Notes: a model not told the origin generated them from the sequence alone. A stretch of 64,000 bases of DNA from Elymus sibiricus (GCA_039707655.1 CM077667.1:58247628-58311627), one strand, 5' to 3'; positions 33,801 through 45,326 are shown, counted from the first letter of the stretch. Numbers and translations: made by a program.

Positions 33801-36800
33801 AGTACCAGCACGGGGTTAGCTAACCATTCCGGGTGAAAAACCTCCACGATAAACCCTGCGGCCAAGAGCCGGGCCACATCTTCCCCAATAGCTTTACACC
33901 GCTCTTCATTGAAACGACAGAGGAATTGTTTGACTGGCTTAAACTTAGGATCCACATTAAGGTGGTGCTGAGCAAATTCTCTCGGTACACCCGGCATGTC
34001 GGAAGGTTTCCATGCAAAGATGTCCCAATTTTTACGGATGAATTCGATGAGCGCGCTTTCCTATTTGGGGTCCATATTGGCCCCAATAGTAAACTGCTGA
34101 GATGAGTCGCCAGGAACAAAATCCACCAACTTGGTATCTTCTGCCACAAATTTCAGGGGCGGCTCAGACTCAGTGCTGGGCTTCTTCAACGGGGTCATAT
34201 CCATCAGGTCAACATTTTCTTTATAAAATTTTAGCTCCGCCTCAACACAACTTGATTCCGCATATGCAGCATCACCTTCCTCACACTCAAGAGCAATCTT
34301 TCGATCACCATGCACTGTAATCGTTCCCTTCAGACCAGGCATCTTAAGCTGTAAGTAAACATAACAGGGCCGTGCCATGAACTTAGCATAAGCTGGCTTT
34401 CCAAACAGCGCGTGATACGGGCTCTTGATTTTAACCACCTCAAACCACAAAGTCTCCACCCTGTAGTTGAACTCATCACCAAAGGCCACCTCAAGGGAAA
34501 TTTTCCCTACTGGGTAAGCTGACTTGCCGGGCACCACACCGTGAAAAACTGTAGACGACGGCTTGAGATCCTTGTCAACCAGGTTCATCCGGCGAAAGGT
34601 GTCATAGTACAGGATGTTGATGCTGCTGCCACCATCCATAAGTACCTTGGTGAACACATAGCCTCCTACTTGGGGAGCTACCACAAGGGCTAAATGCCCC
34701 GGGTTATCCACCCGCGGTGGCTGATCCTCCCTGCTCCAAGTTATTGCATATTCAGACCATTTTAAGTACTGCGGAAGAGCCAACATGGCTGCGTTAACCG
34801 CCCGCTTGCGCACTTTCTGATCCCGCTTATCAAGGCTTGTTGTAAAAACGTGATACTGGCCTCCATTAAGCTGCTTTGGGTTACTCTGATACCCTGACTG
34901 GTTGTTTTGTTGCTGACCACCATTGCCAGCCTGCTGATTATGACCTCCATGGTTACCTTGACCTTGATAACCAGAGTTTGAGCCACCAGCACCGAAGCCG
35001 GACCCCTGGGAGCCGGATCCTGACCCGCCGGGCGGTCCGTTGCCGTTACCTTGATGCTGGTTAAGGCTGTAATTCCGGAATTCCCGCATGACCCAGCAAT
35101 CCTTCCAAGCATGAGTGGACGGCTTATTTGGCAGGCTATGCTTCGGACAGGGGTCATTAAGTACTGCTTCCATGTTGAAAGGCTTATTTTTGCCGATAGG
35201 CGGCCTACCATTCCCCTTGCCACGGTTGTTCCCAGCATTACTATTGGCTACTAGATCTAACCCGCCGTCCGGATGCTTCCGCTTACTGCCATTACCTTGA
35301 TTGTTACTTCCTGCCCCGTTCTGCTGCTGACCCTTGCCGTTTCCATTCTTCTTTCCTTTAGCCGACTTCTCATCATCGGATCCAGGATCCTTCGTGCTGT
35401 CAGAGTCTGCATATTTGGTGAGAGCCGCCATGAGCTCCCCCATGTCCTGGCAAAAACGCTTGAGCCGTCCAAGCTTCTGTTTAAGGGGCAAAAAGTGACA
35501 AGTCTTCTCCAGAATCAAAACCGCCTGAGCCGCCGAGATATTATCAGATGAGTGGATAATGGTTGAGACCCGCCGGATCCAATGGTGGGCCGACTCATCT
35601 TCACGCTGCACGCAATGATCCAAATCCACAATCATCATAGGCTGCTTGCAAGTTCCTTGAAAATTCTTGATGAATTTCGCTTTCAACTCAGCCCAGGAAT
35701 TAATGGTGTTGGGTGGCAAACCCTTCGACCAAGTACGAGCCGGCCCTTCCAACATCATGATGAAGTATTTGGCACAGACTACATCACTGACATCCAGCAT
35801 CTCCATGGCTAACTCATAGCTCTCGATCCAGGCTTCCGGAGGCAGATCAGCTGTATAATTAGGTACCTTCCGCGGGCCCTTGAAATCCTTCGGCAAGCGC
35901 TCATTCCACAGAGCCGGTGCTAAACACGGCACGCCCACGGCCCTGGAGGTAATTCCGGCTCCCACTGAAGTGGAAGGCGTTACTGGGGGCAATTCTTGAT
36001 AAGCCGCCGTGGCCGTTGCCACCTCCCGCTAAGCTCTGGCATGATCTACGATCGCCTGAGCATCGACAATGGGCGGGTCATCATGGGGCGGATTCCGACG
36101 TCGCTCACTGCTAGAGATCGCCGGTGACTCCAAATGCCGGCTATAACTGTGGCTAGGGATGGGGTTGAGTGCACACGACTCCGGCTGTAAGTATACTTCT
36201 CCTGTTGAGCCACCGCCGTCTATAAGTACCCAATGTCATTCCTCGCCTCTTCCGCAAAGGGCGTTCCATCGGCGATGGGGAGCGCATTGAGCCTAGCAGC
36301 CGCTGCCACCATGTTCAACACCGGATTAGACTAATGTCTAGGTGGTGTCGGAAAACGCTGTAGCGGGGTCTGGTTCCTGCGGGGCGGGTCTGGCTGCCGA
36401 TGCTGAACCGCCGCCCTGCTCCCAGGCACTTCCGCCTTCCGGGTCACAGTAAGTGGCGCATTTGGCCCTGCTCCCGGGGTGTTAAAAAGATTTCTGGGTT
36501 TATACTGATCAGGCAGGCGGGTCTGATGCCTCATCCGGAACACCGCATCTGAGGCTTGTTGATCCAGATTAAGGCAAAAAGGTTTAGCCCTGAGACGCTC
36601 CGACTCAAAATCCATCTGAGCCTGCAATGCGTTGCTTTCCTCCTGGGCCCTGGTCATCTGGTCCTTCAACCTCGCGATCTCCGTATTCCGTGCTGCTTGG
36701 TTTTCTGCCGTGACCTCGGTTCCCATCAGAGTTGTGAGTTCATTCATCAGATCTAGCAAAACTTGAGCCGGCGGCCTGGTTGACCCGGCGCCTGCCGCGC

Positions 36801-37380
36801 CAGTGGCCGCTGTCCCAGCCGCCGTGCTGCCAGAAGCCGGTGCCGATCCAGCCATGAAGACGGTGACTCGGCTCGGCGGCGCATAGGGCTCCGGGTCATG
36901 GCAATCCTCAAAGTAGCCCCCAAGCCCGCCGTTATGAAGCTGGTAGATTGATTCCGCCTCTCCGCTCGAGGATCCATCCTCTGAGCAGATGAGGGTTTCC
37001 TCCCGCGACATGGAACCTTCCTCAAGTTCCGCGCCTTGGGTGAAGCCGACGAAGACGTGCTTCCGGGCCGGGTTAATCCGGGCGGGTCGCATGCGCCGGG
37101 CCGACTTGACGAGGTTGGTGCAGATGTCTGGCCCGTGCTTAGATCCGCCGATCTTGCCGATGAAGACGTGAATTCCGCCGAAGGGGACCCGGTAACTACT
37201 TTGAATCGGTCCTTGCACATAATTAGATGCATGATTGAAAGAACAAGGGCTGGCCGATAGAGTATACTCATTGAGCGATCTAGTAACACCATATGAATTA
37301 TTTGCATCTACACTAGGGAATTGGGTATTCATATTACCTCTGTAGATTGCAAACCCTAGATGACGATCTCTTCGTAGCAA
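30857..37380 (-). pseudogene. Tat-lineage gag-pol polyprotein with TAG interruptions
   Basis: The minus-strand frame runs from a gag N-terminus (37380-36334, with a coiled-coil segment near LMNELTTLMGTEVTAENQA) through gag core (WNERLPKDFKGPRKVPNYT, then YFIMMLEGPARTWSKGLPP). Next are a Gln/Asn/Gly-rich linker and an aspartic protease (LMDGGSSINILYYDTFRRM). The reverse transcriptase follows (LDAYSGYHHIKM, MPFGLKSAPAS, YVDDIVVKS), then Ty3-type RNase H, a second archaeal-type RNase H (FDGSRQLEGSGAG, NAAEYEALLHVL, LGDSDLVAQQV, NEAADALSRMG), and integrase (HHAGS zinc segment, DKFTKWVEAEPV, TDNGTNLSKGA, NGQAERANQEI). It ends at a natural TGA at 30857. Premature stops are all TAG (codon starts 36333, 36222, 36031, 34063, 33136), plus one frameshift between 36222 and 36031. 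Otherwise it is near full length. Confidence 0.92.
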
Positions 37381-37409
37381 GAACGGGCCGGAGACCGTTC
37401 AAAGCTTCG

Positions 37410-37428
37410 GTCCCCAGCGGAGTCGCCA
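37410..37428 (-). promoter_or_regulatory. Primer-binding site of the 37436-39047 LTR
   Basis: Minus-strand TGGCGACTCCGCTGGGGAC lies a few bases inside the LTR that ends TGTTGACAC at 37436. It starts with the obligatory TGG. I could not assign the tRNA with confidence. Confidence 0.7.
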
Positions 37429-37435
37429 AAAAGTG

Positions 37436-39047
37436 TGTTGACACACGAACACATCACCGTGTACCCGCAGCGCCGAGGGAGATGCTCCGCAACTCGCACC
37501 GCGGGAGGCCTGCCGGAAGCGCGATACGCAAGACAATCCGGCCGACACTTTTGACACCAGACGCCCCGGTTACTCGGGAGGAACCCCGTCAGAGCACCCG
37601 GCAACGATTGGTTGCTCCAAGTCGTTCTGAACGCCCTTGGAGCCTTGTGGATCGCTGGCCTTCAAGAGAAGAACGAACGAAGAACGAGAAGAAAGATACA
37701 AGGGTAGGAGATAGATGAACACGAAAAAGTAGTAGATGTGTTTGTTCGATTGTGTGTTTTTTAATCGGCCGTCACCCCCAACATATATAAGAGGCGGCCG
37801 GACTTCCCGTACATTCAAAGGATTCATCTAGGCTTTCCTTACAAGAAAATTACATCAATTCACGTCCTAGAGTCCTAGCTCTAGTCTAACTCGGATTCAA
37901 CCCGAATCTGGCCCAAATTTCGGTCTTGCTCCTTGCGCGGACTATAGAATCTGCATACGACCTCCGATTGAGACGTTTTTTATATCCAAATCAATCTTTT
38001 CGACGAGACGAACAATTCTTCTATTGATCACTTTTCCAAACAAGGCCATCTTCAATACTCCAGGAGGTCATCTTCAACTTCCAGTCGGATTTGGTCCTGT
38101 TGCTGACTAGGCTGTCCGAGTTTTGTAGAAATTTTGCAGGCCGTATATTATCTCAAATGATGATGACTCCAAAACAAAAGTTGACCGTTTCGACGATACG
38201 CACAACTTTCATGTAGAACATTTTTCCATACGAGGCCATCTAGATAATCGTTTGAGCCCATCTTCAGCTTCTGGTCGGATTTGACAGTTTCCACCCCGGC
38301 AAGCTTTTCCCGGCAAGCTTTCCACCCCGGCAAGCTTCACACCCCGGCAAGGTTTCCATCCCGGCAAGATGTCCCCGGCAAGGTTTCCATCCCGGCAAGC
38401 TTTCACACCCCGGCAAGGTTTCCATCCCGGCAAGATTTCCCCGGCAAGGTTTCTATCCCGGCAAGGTTTCCCCGGCAAGGTTTCCATCCCGGCAAGGTTT
38501 CTGGCTGTACCTTGCGGGTCTTTTTTGTGGCAGTAAACGACCTCGGATGAAAATGTGCCCAAAAGCAAAGTTGACCGTTTCGACGTTACGAACAACTTTC
38601 ATGTTGAACGTTTTTCGATTCGAGGCCATCTTGAATGGCTAATCGCTCACGCATTGCATCAGACACTCGCCAAGACGTGTCTGGTCTCCCGCGTCTTATT
38701 TCGCCTCTTGACATGGCTGCATTCAGATAGCTCTAACTTTTGCATACGAACTCGGATTGAGACGATTTTTATATGAAAATCGACCGATTCGACGAGGCGA
38801 AGACAATTCATGTAGAAAGTTTTCTCATATGAGATCATCTTGAGGTCGTAATCAGCTGAATAGTGTTCTGGATACAAAATCCCAATACTTCGAATACAAT
38901 TTCGGCTTTCGAGATGAGATCGGATGGCAATGGCCCAAACTTCAAAGTTTCTCCTTTCGACGACACAGAACTTTCTCACTTTGAGCACTTTTCCATTTGA
39001 GGCCTGCTTAATTGTGTTTTGTATCGTGCCAAAATCAGGTGTCAACA
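37436..39047 (-). repeat. 5' LTR (1612 bp) with internal iterations
   Basis: The termini TGTTGACAC and GTGTCAACA are perfect inverted repeats. Five degenerate ~70-bp units (TTGACCGTTTCGACGATACG ... TTTTCCATACGAGGCCATCT) occur near 38000, 38170, 38565, 38775 and 38945. 38285-38505 is a minisatellite of about 14 CCCCGGCAAGGTTTCCAT-like units. A TATA-like CATATATAAGAGG lies near 37783 on the opposite strand. No second copy of this LTR exists in the window. Confidence 0.8.
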
Positions 39048-39868
39048 GATGCTTCGTCAGGCTCATCGGTATGTGGAGCTCGTTGTGGCTGCAACTGGGT
39101 CTGGTGTCATGGAGGGGATTGCACCGTTGGCGTGGCCCCCTCGACACGACCGTCAGCCTGGGCCGCCGTCGTCGTCCGCGGGCGTCGCGATGGCTCTGCA
39201 TGCTGCGATTTGCTGGCTTCGACGAAGCCGATCAAACTCTGGATGGTAGCTCTCCACTCGTCCATCTTGTCAGCCGCAAGCAGAAAATTTAATAGCAGTA
39301 GGGCCCGCGCCATCGCTTCCGCTGTCATGGCCGGTCTGGCTAGAGAGGCGGATCGCGACGTCGCTCGACTCCTGGTGGAACCAAGAGGGGCGTCGCCGTA
39401 TTCTTGTCGCCGTGCACTGATCGCCGGGGTGGTCTGACGTGGAGAAGGTCGAACTCGTGGGTCTACGGTCCCGTTCGACGCTCCGTCTTGCTCCGGGCGA
39501 GGCATGCGCCCAGCAGCCGTGCTTGCGACGGGCGGAGCTGGAAGATCACGGCTTGTCCCAGATTGGGTGCTGTTGTTACGGCCGCGGCCACCAGTGCGGC
39601 GGGGAGGTGGAGACTGAATGTTTCCTCCTCCCGCGGCACTAGGGCCAAGCTCGCCAAAATGTTGCTGCTGTTGCTCCTCTTCAGCGTTCCCCGCTCCAGC
39701 TTCGGCCGCGGGGGACACGACGGTGGCGCCGCCTGCGCCAGTCGCATCGCCCACGACGCCCACCTCACTCGTCGCCGCTGTGGTGCCAACGGCGTCTGCA
39801 GCTGCATGCAAGGGGGCCTTCGAAGTTGAGGGATGCGCGGTCGCGCCTGGCTTCTTCTTGGGAGCCAT
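39048..39868 (-). pseudogene. Retroelement A gag, N-terminal part
   Basis: ATG at 39868, 65 bp after the primer-binding site. The 253 codons are rich in Ala, Gly, Thr and Arg with low complexity, and contain a predicted helical stretch (TAEAMARALLLLNFLLAADK). The frame meets a TGA at 39107; from the surrounding frame this could be a former CGA codon. It then runs into the LTR at 39047. The gag core and zinc knuckle are absent from the window, so they were lost at this junction. It is a structural nucleocapsid-precursor fragment only. Confidence 0.6.
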
Positions 39869-39932
39869 AGAGGAAGAAGATGGCGATGTAGATCGACACG
39901 TTGTTCACGATCTCAAGTTTGCGCAAATAACA

Positions 39933-39951
39933 CCCCCTACCTGGTGCGCCA
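39933..39951 (-). promoter_or_regulatory. Primer-binding site of retroelement A
   Basis: Minus-strand TGGCGCACCAGGTAGGGGG, four bases inside the LTR. It sets A on the minus strand. The tRNA is not assigned. Confidence 0.7.
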
Positions 39952-41290
39952 AAGATGTTGGATCACGATGCACACGATCACCTATGGGGCTATGGGCCCC
40001 TTTGTGGTTTGGCAGGGGTGAGGTCACGTTGCACAAAGAGCAGAGGTGGTGAGGCAGCACGACGACGAGACGCTGGTGTTTTACCCAGGTTCGGGCCGCT
40101 GGGAAGCGTAAAACCCTACTCCTGCTTTGGTGGATTGATCGGGGGAGCACGAAGCACAGGCAGTGCTCAAACACGGCAAGGTTGCCTTCGGGGGAGCCGC
40201 TACGCGAGCATGATGTCTACTACACAACTTTATGTTTGTAGACTCGTGTTGGGCCTCCAAGCGCAGAGTTTTGTAGGACAGTAGCAATTTCCCCTCAAGT
40301 GGATGACCTAAGGTTTATCAATCCGTGGGAGGTGTAGGATGAAGATGGTCTCTCTCAAGCAACTCTGCAATCAAGTACAAGAAATGTCTTGTGTCCCCAA
40401 CACACCCAATACAATGGCAAATTGTATAGGTGCACTAGTTCGGCAAAGAGATGGTGATATAAGTGCAATATGGATGATAGATATAGGTTTTTGTAATCTG
40501 AAAATATAAAAACAACAAGGTAGCAAGTGACAAAAGTGAGCACAAACGGTATTGCAATGCTTGAAAACAAGGCATAGTGTCCGTACTCTCGCTAGTGCAA
40601 TCTCTCAACAATGCTAATATAATTGGATCACATAACCAGCCCTCAACGTGCAACGAAGAATCACTCCAAAGTTCTTATCTAGCGGAGAACATAAGAAGAA
40701 ATTGTTTGTAGGGTACGAAATCACCTTAAAGTTATTCTTTCCGATCGATCTATTCAAGAGTTCGTACTAAGATAACATCAAGTTATCCTTTCCGTTCGAT
40801 CTATCTAAGAGTTCATACTAGAATAACACCATATGATACGCATCAACCAACTATAATGTCACCTAGATACTCCAATGTCACCACAAGTATCCATGAGTTA
40901 ATTATACGATACGCATCAAACAATTTCAGATTCATAATACTCAATCCACACAAAGAACCTCAAAGAGTGCCCCAAGATTTCTATCAGAGAAAGTAGGACA
41001 AGAACGTGTATCAACCCCTATGCATAGATTACCCCAATGTCACCCGGGAATCCGCAAGTTGAGTACCAAAACATATATCAAGTGAATCAATAGAACACCC
41101 CATTGTGACCACGGGTATCCGCATGCAAGACATATATCAAGTGTTCTCAAATCCAATATTCAATCCAACATAACGAGATCTCAAAGGGAAAACTCAATTC
41201 ACCACAACAAGATAGAGAGGGAATAACATCATGTGATCCGACTATATTAACAAAGCCCGTGATACATCAAGATCGTGACATCTCAAGAAC

Positions 41291-41292
<2 letters not shown>

Positions 41293-41342
<50 letters not shown>
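41293..41342. repeat. (GA)25 microsatellite
   Basis: A perfect GA run of about 50 bp inside the Sabrina-like solo LTR. The corresponding place in the LTR at 3712-5346 (about 4770) has only about five GA units. It is a likely polymorphic locus. Confidence 0.95.
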
Positions 41343-41345
<3 letters not shown>

Positions 41346-41502
41346 AACACATAGCTACTGGTACATACCCTCAGCCCCGAGGGTGGACTACTCCCTCCTC
41401 ATCATGGCCTCCTCCGGGATGATGAAGATGGCCACTGCAGATGATCTACCCTCTCCGGCAGGGTACTGGAATGCCTCCAGATTGGTTTTCTTCGATACAG
41501 AG

Positions 41503-44174
41503 TGTAAGAGCACATTTCTCCATGTGTGGTTTTGGTAATTGATGACACCCCTATGGACTAATGGTTGCCTTGAGTTATATTTGAAGGATTTGTCCATAGG
41601 CACTTCTTGAAGTCCGTCTGTTGGGTTTCAAGGAGTTTATATTGTGACCAAGGTGGTATTCAAGGTTTTATCCAAAGATTGGTCATAGAGAAGATAAGAT
41701 ACAAGGTTGATCAAGACTAAGTCAAAGAGTGAATCAAGTTGATCAACACACAAAGCGTACAAGATATACCGAGAGGGATTAAGGGATCCCATGGTATGGT
41801 AAGCATTGTCCATTACGCTTTGTGTACTAACCCATGTTCCCTGTGAGTGTTCTTTGTGGTGTTAGGTATATTTCCATGGGCTTGCATCAAGAGGAAGATC
41901 CCATACATCCCATGGAAGATGACATCAAGTGGTGATCATCATCAAGGTTGCGGTGTGCAAGCTCAAGTGAAGCATCACGGAGAGATCATACTTGAGGCTT
42001 GCAGTTCATTGTGGTGACAATAGACTTGTGAAGATGTGCCGAAGAGTGGCTCACCCATAGTGGAGTATGGGGGAGCAATCTACTAGTCTTCATTGAGCCG
42101 GCGCAATCAAGAAAGGTGGTCCATCTTGAGAAGGACAAGATCGTCATCATCTAGCTCAAGTGGACTATGCGCAAGGCAAAGGTTTGACCTTGATATGGTT
42201 TTCTATTTTACCGGTCTCATGGTGGTAGTTGGGAGACCGGGTTATAGGATCGATAGCCGTACTATCAAGGGGGGCTCTCAAGTGAGTAGCTTGATCATAT
42301 CGTTCGTTGAGAGCTCAAACCATTGCATTCTTAGCATCATCATCTTTCTTGGTTCTTGGTTGGTTTTTCTCTTTGTGGGTTTTAGAGCTTATGGTCATCT
42401 TCATGACAAGCTCGAGTTCATCGAAAACGGAGTACATATGCATCTTCTATGATGTTTTCGATGTTGGAGTTTCTGCCGGTTCTTCATTCATAGAGGTTTC
42501 ACATCTCTATATCATTGGCATTTTCATACTGCCTCTTCTTAATCCAACAAGCTTGAGTTTGCTCAATTCGGAGCTCGTATGCGAAAGTTATGGCAGTTTC
42601 AGTGCCAGAGCTATTTTTCTCTGAACAGGCGGTAGTACTGCTCGGTAGCACGGTAGTACCGCTTGGGCGGTACTTCCGCTATGTACTACCACTGTCACTA
42701 CCGCTTATATTTGCCTTCTGGTGCCTACAGGGGTCTCTGGCAATTTTCAGCGGAAGTACCGCTCTTCCGAGCGGTAGTACCGCTCCAGCGGTACTACCGC
42801 CCTGAAGAGCCACTCGAACTACCGCTTATTTTTTTTAAGCGGAAGTACCGAGCGGTACTGCCGCCCTGAGGATCCGCGGCCCCTTTCGCATCCTTTTTTC
42901 TTCCGGTCTTCTGGGATTTCTGAGCGGAAGTACCGCTCCCTCCAGAGCGGTACTACCGCCCCAAGCGGAAGTACCGCTCCCCCAGAGCGGTACTACCGCT
43001 TTGTTGTTCCAGGACGGGTATAAGCGGAAGTACCGCTCCCCTGAGTGTTACTACCGCTTGTGTGCGGGCTGTGGGGGTAACGGTTGGATTTTCCCCCACC
43101 TATAAAAGGGGGTCTTCTTCCCCATTGCTCCCCAACTCTTAAGCTCGTGTTTGCCCCCCATTGTTGACTCTCTTCGAGCTTGCTTACTCTCAATCCCTCC
43201 AATGATTCTTGCTAGTTCTTGAGGGAAAAGAGAGAGGAGATCTAGATCCACATTTCCACCTATCACTTTCTCCTCTTTGTGAGGGGAACCCCTTGGATCT
43301 TGATCTTCGAGTTCTTCGTGTTCTTCTTCGTTCTTCCTCTCATTTTCCTCCCTAGCATTAGTTGCTTTGGTGGGATTTGGGAGAGAAGGACTTGGGCACT
43401 CCGTGTGCCCTTGCCATTGCATTTGGTGCATAGGTTTGAGTTCTCCACGGTGATACGTGGAAGTGAGAAGTTGAGAAGCTTATTACTCTTGGGTGTTTGT
43501 GCACCCTAGAGCTTGTTCCTCTTGGGTGCCTTGGCGCCCTAGACGGTTGGTGGTGTCTCGGAGCTCAATCATTGTGGTGTAAAGCTCCGGGAAAGCGTCG
43601 GGGGTCTCCAATTAGGTTGTGGAGATTGCCCCGAGCAATTTGTACGGGTACTGGTGAACCACCCCCAAGGGTTGCCAAAGTGTACGGGTACCGGTGACTG
43701 CCCCCAAGGGTTGCCATTTGTACGGGTTCGGTGACCGCCCTCAAGGGTCCCTTAGTGGAATCACGGCATCTTGCATTGTGCGAGGGCGTGAGGAGATTAC
43801 GGTGGCCCTAGTGGCTTCTTGGGGAGCATTGTACCTCCACACCGCTCCAAACGGAGATTAGCATCCGCAAGGGTGTGAACTTCGAGATACATCATCGTCT
43901 CCACGTGCCTCGGTTATCTCTTACCCGAGCCCTTTACTTATGCACTTTACTTTGTGATAGCCATATTGTTTGTTGCTATATATCTTGCTATCACTTAGTT
44001 GTTTATCTTGCTTAGCATAAGTTGTTGGTGCACATAGGTGAGCCTAGTTGTTTTAAGTTTTGTGCTTGACATATTAAACGTTAGTTTTATTCCGCATTTG
44101 TTCAAGCCTAAACCGTAATTATTTTAAAGCGCCTATTCACCCCCCCCCCTCTAGGCGACATCCACGTCCTTTCA
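41503..44174 (+). mobile_element. 2.67-kb LTR-like element nested in the Sabrina-like LTR
   Basis: The ends are TGTAAGAGCACATTT and GACATCCACGTCCTTTCA, flanked by CAGAG (41498-41502 and 44175-44179). TG...CA ends plus a 5-bp duplication indicate an LTR or a complete small LTR element. I see no primer-binding site, no protein domain and no second terminal copy inside, so a solo LTR of an unclassified family is most likely. The interior has a palindromic repeat block (42625-43060). Confidence 0.75.
42625..43060. repeat. Palindromic AGCGGTAGTACCGCT minisatellite
   Basis: Twelve or more copies of GCGGTAGTACCGC, GCGGAAGTACCGC and GCGGTACTACCGC in both orientations, each nearly self-complementary. 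The block could fold into a cluster of short hairpins. It lies within the 41503-44174 element. Confidence 0.85.
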
Positions 44175-45326
44175 CAGAGAGTTGCGGCGGTGGAGAGGAG
44201 AGTCTCGGGTTATTTCTGATGGTTTCTATATTTATAGGAATTTTTGGCGTTGGTTTCACGCGAAGGTGGGCCATGAGGTGAGGAACACCTTCCAGGGCGC
44301 GCCGGAGGGTCCTGGCATGTGGTGGTGGGTTGTGCCCACCTCGTGGCTCTTCTGGCCCTCCCACGAAGCTTCTAGTGCCTCTTTTGTTCCAAAAAAATCG
44401 TCAAAAAGTTTCGGGCGATTCCGAGAACTTTCATTTTCTGCACAAAAAACAACACCATGGTAGTTCTGCTGAAAACAGCGTCAGTCCGGGTTAGTTCTAA
44501 ATAAATCATAAAGTACATCAAAACCATATAAAAGTATTGTAAACATAGGTGAATATGGCATGAATACTTCATAAATTATCGATACGTTGGAGACGTATCA
44601 GAGCACAAGTGTCCAAAGGTCCGAATCTTTAGCTAGGTTGCCTTGGGCCTCCTTTTATAGCTCAAGGGGTAACCACAGTGGCAAAACAAACATTATCTAG
44701 TGATTAGATAGCCAACAGTGCTATCATACCTAACTCTGGCACTTTGGACAAAATGTCATAAATGCTAGCCTAGGTGTTGTGCGGGGACGCATCCCCGACA
44801 GGCTTTTACCACCGCTTTAGCTAACTATTGCTCAATATCTTGACACGCCTCTGGACGGGTGTCAAATGGGCATAATCTGTCTCCCAGCGTGTCACCACGT
44901 ACTTAGCGAGAGCCACTTAGCCACCTGAGGGCTCGACACCGCATCGACAAATGACTGGCGTTGCAATGCGGTGGAGCGGTGGCCGATCGGCTCGCGCCTG
45001 CCGGGGGATGGCTTGCCGAGTCTTCCTGAAGATGTGCGCGCCTCAGTCCCCGGAAGGCACGGGGGACGTGACTGGCACGGTTCGGGCCCGTTCTGGGCCA
45101 TTGCATCGACCTTGCCGGCGTTGCTTAGCCAGGGTAGGTTGCTTCTGTCGGAGTCATGGTCTTGAATGTTGGCTTCGTCTTCTTGATGCGCTCCTTGATC
45201 TCAAGTAGAGCGGCTTCTCTGGTTTGGACGGGTTTTGACTGTACTTACATTGATGGGTTCCGCTACTACTGCATGTGCATAAGTCAGGGGCACTGGGTAC
45301 CCCAGTCCTAGTGCACCGACACCAGG

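Larger units (their letters stand above)
24376..39047 (-). mobile_element. Second Tat-lineage element inside A, with non-matching flanking LTRs
   Basis: The unit has, from right to left, an LTR (39047-37436), a primer-binding site, gag-pol (37380-30857), an antisense gene (25929-29924), a purine-rich tract and an LTR (24919-24376). The two LTRs are 1612 and 544 bp and do not resemble each other. The left LTR is related instead to the solo LTR at 56063-56698. No matching target-site duplication was found (GTACC on the left, GATGC on the right), and about a kilobase or more of A is missing at the site. It is therefore best read as a recombinant or deletion product of two Tat-type elements rather than one intact insertion. 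Confidence 0.65.
40211..44600 (-). mobile_element. Sabrina-like solo LTR inserted in LTR of A
   Basis: TGATGTCTAC at 40211 and GACGTATCA at 44600, flanked by GAGCA (40206-40210 and 44601-44605). After removing the nested insertion at 41503-44174 and its target duplication it is about 1.7 kb, the same family as 3712-5346. No internal region is present, so it is a solo LTR left by intra-element recombination. Confidence 0.92.
17245..45321 (-). mobile_element. Retroelement A: Tat-lineage Ty3/gypsy LTR retrotransposon with nested insertions
   Basis: Boundaries are TGTCGG at 17245 and CCGACA at 45321, flanked by CCAGG (17240-17244 and 45322-45326). The two LTRs (17245-18215, and 39956-45321 after removing an insertion) are both 971 bp. 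The element is on the minus strand: primer site at 39951-39933, gag N-terminus 39868-39107, pol 24375-20377, and a purine-rich tract (CGGGGGCTCC) next to the left LTR. Two RNase H domains in pol place it in the Tat lineage. Aligning the LTRs by eye gives roughly 50 differences, about 5%, mostly transitions. Most of gag and half of protease are missing at the site of the 24376-39047 insertion. Confidence 0.9.
39956..45321 (-). repeat. 5' LTR of retroelement A, interrupted
   Basis: Segments 39956-40210 and 44606-45321 add up to 971 bp, the exact length of the left LTR. They are separated by the Sabrina-like LTR at 40211-44600 and its target duplication. Confidence 0.92.

Noticed and set aside
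43051..43431. 126-codon minus-strand frame with ENERKNEEEHEELEDQ
   Set aside because: Antisense to CT-rich leader-like sequence in the 41503-44174 element; charged composition comes from TTC/CTC repeats and no domain is seen.
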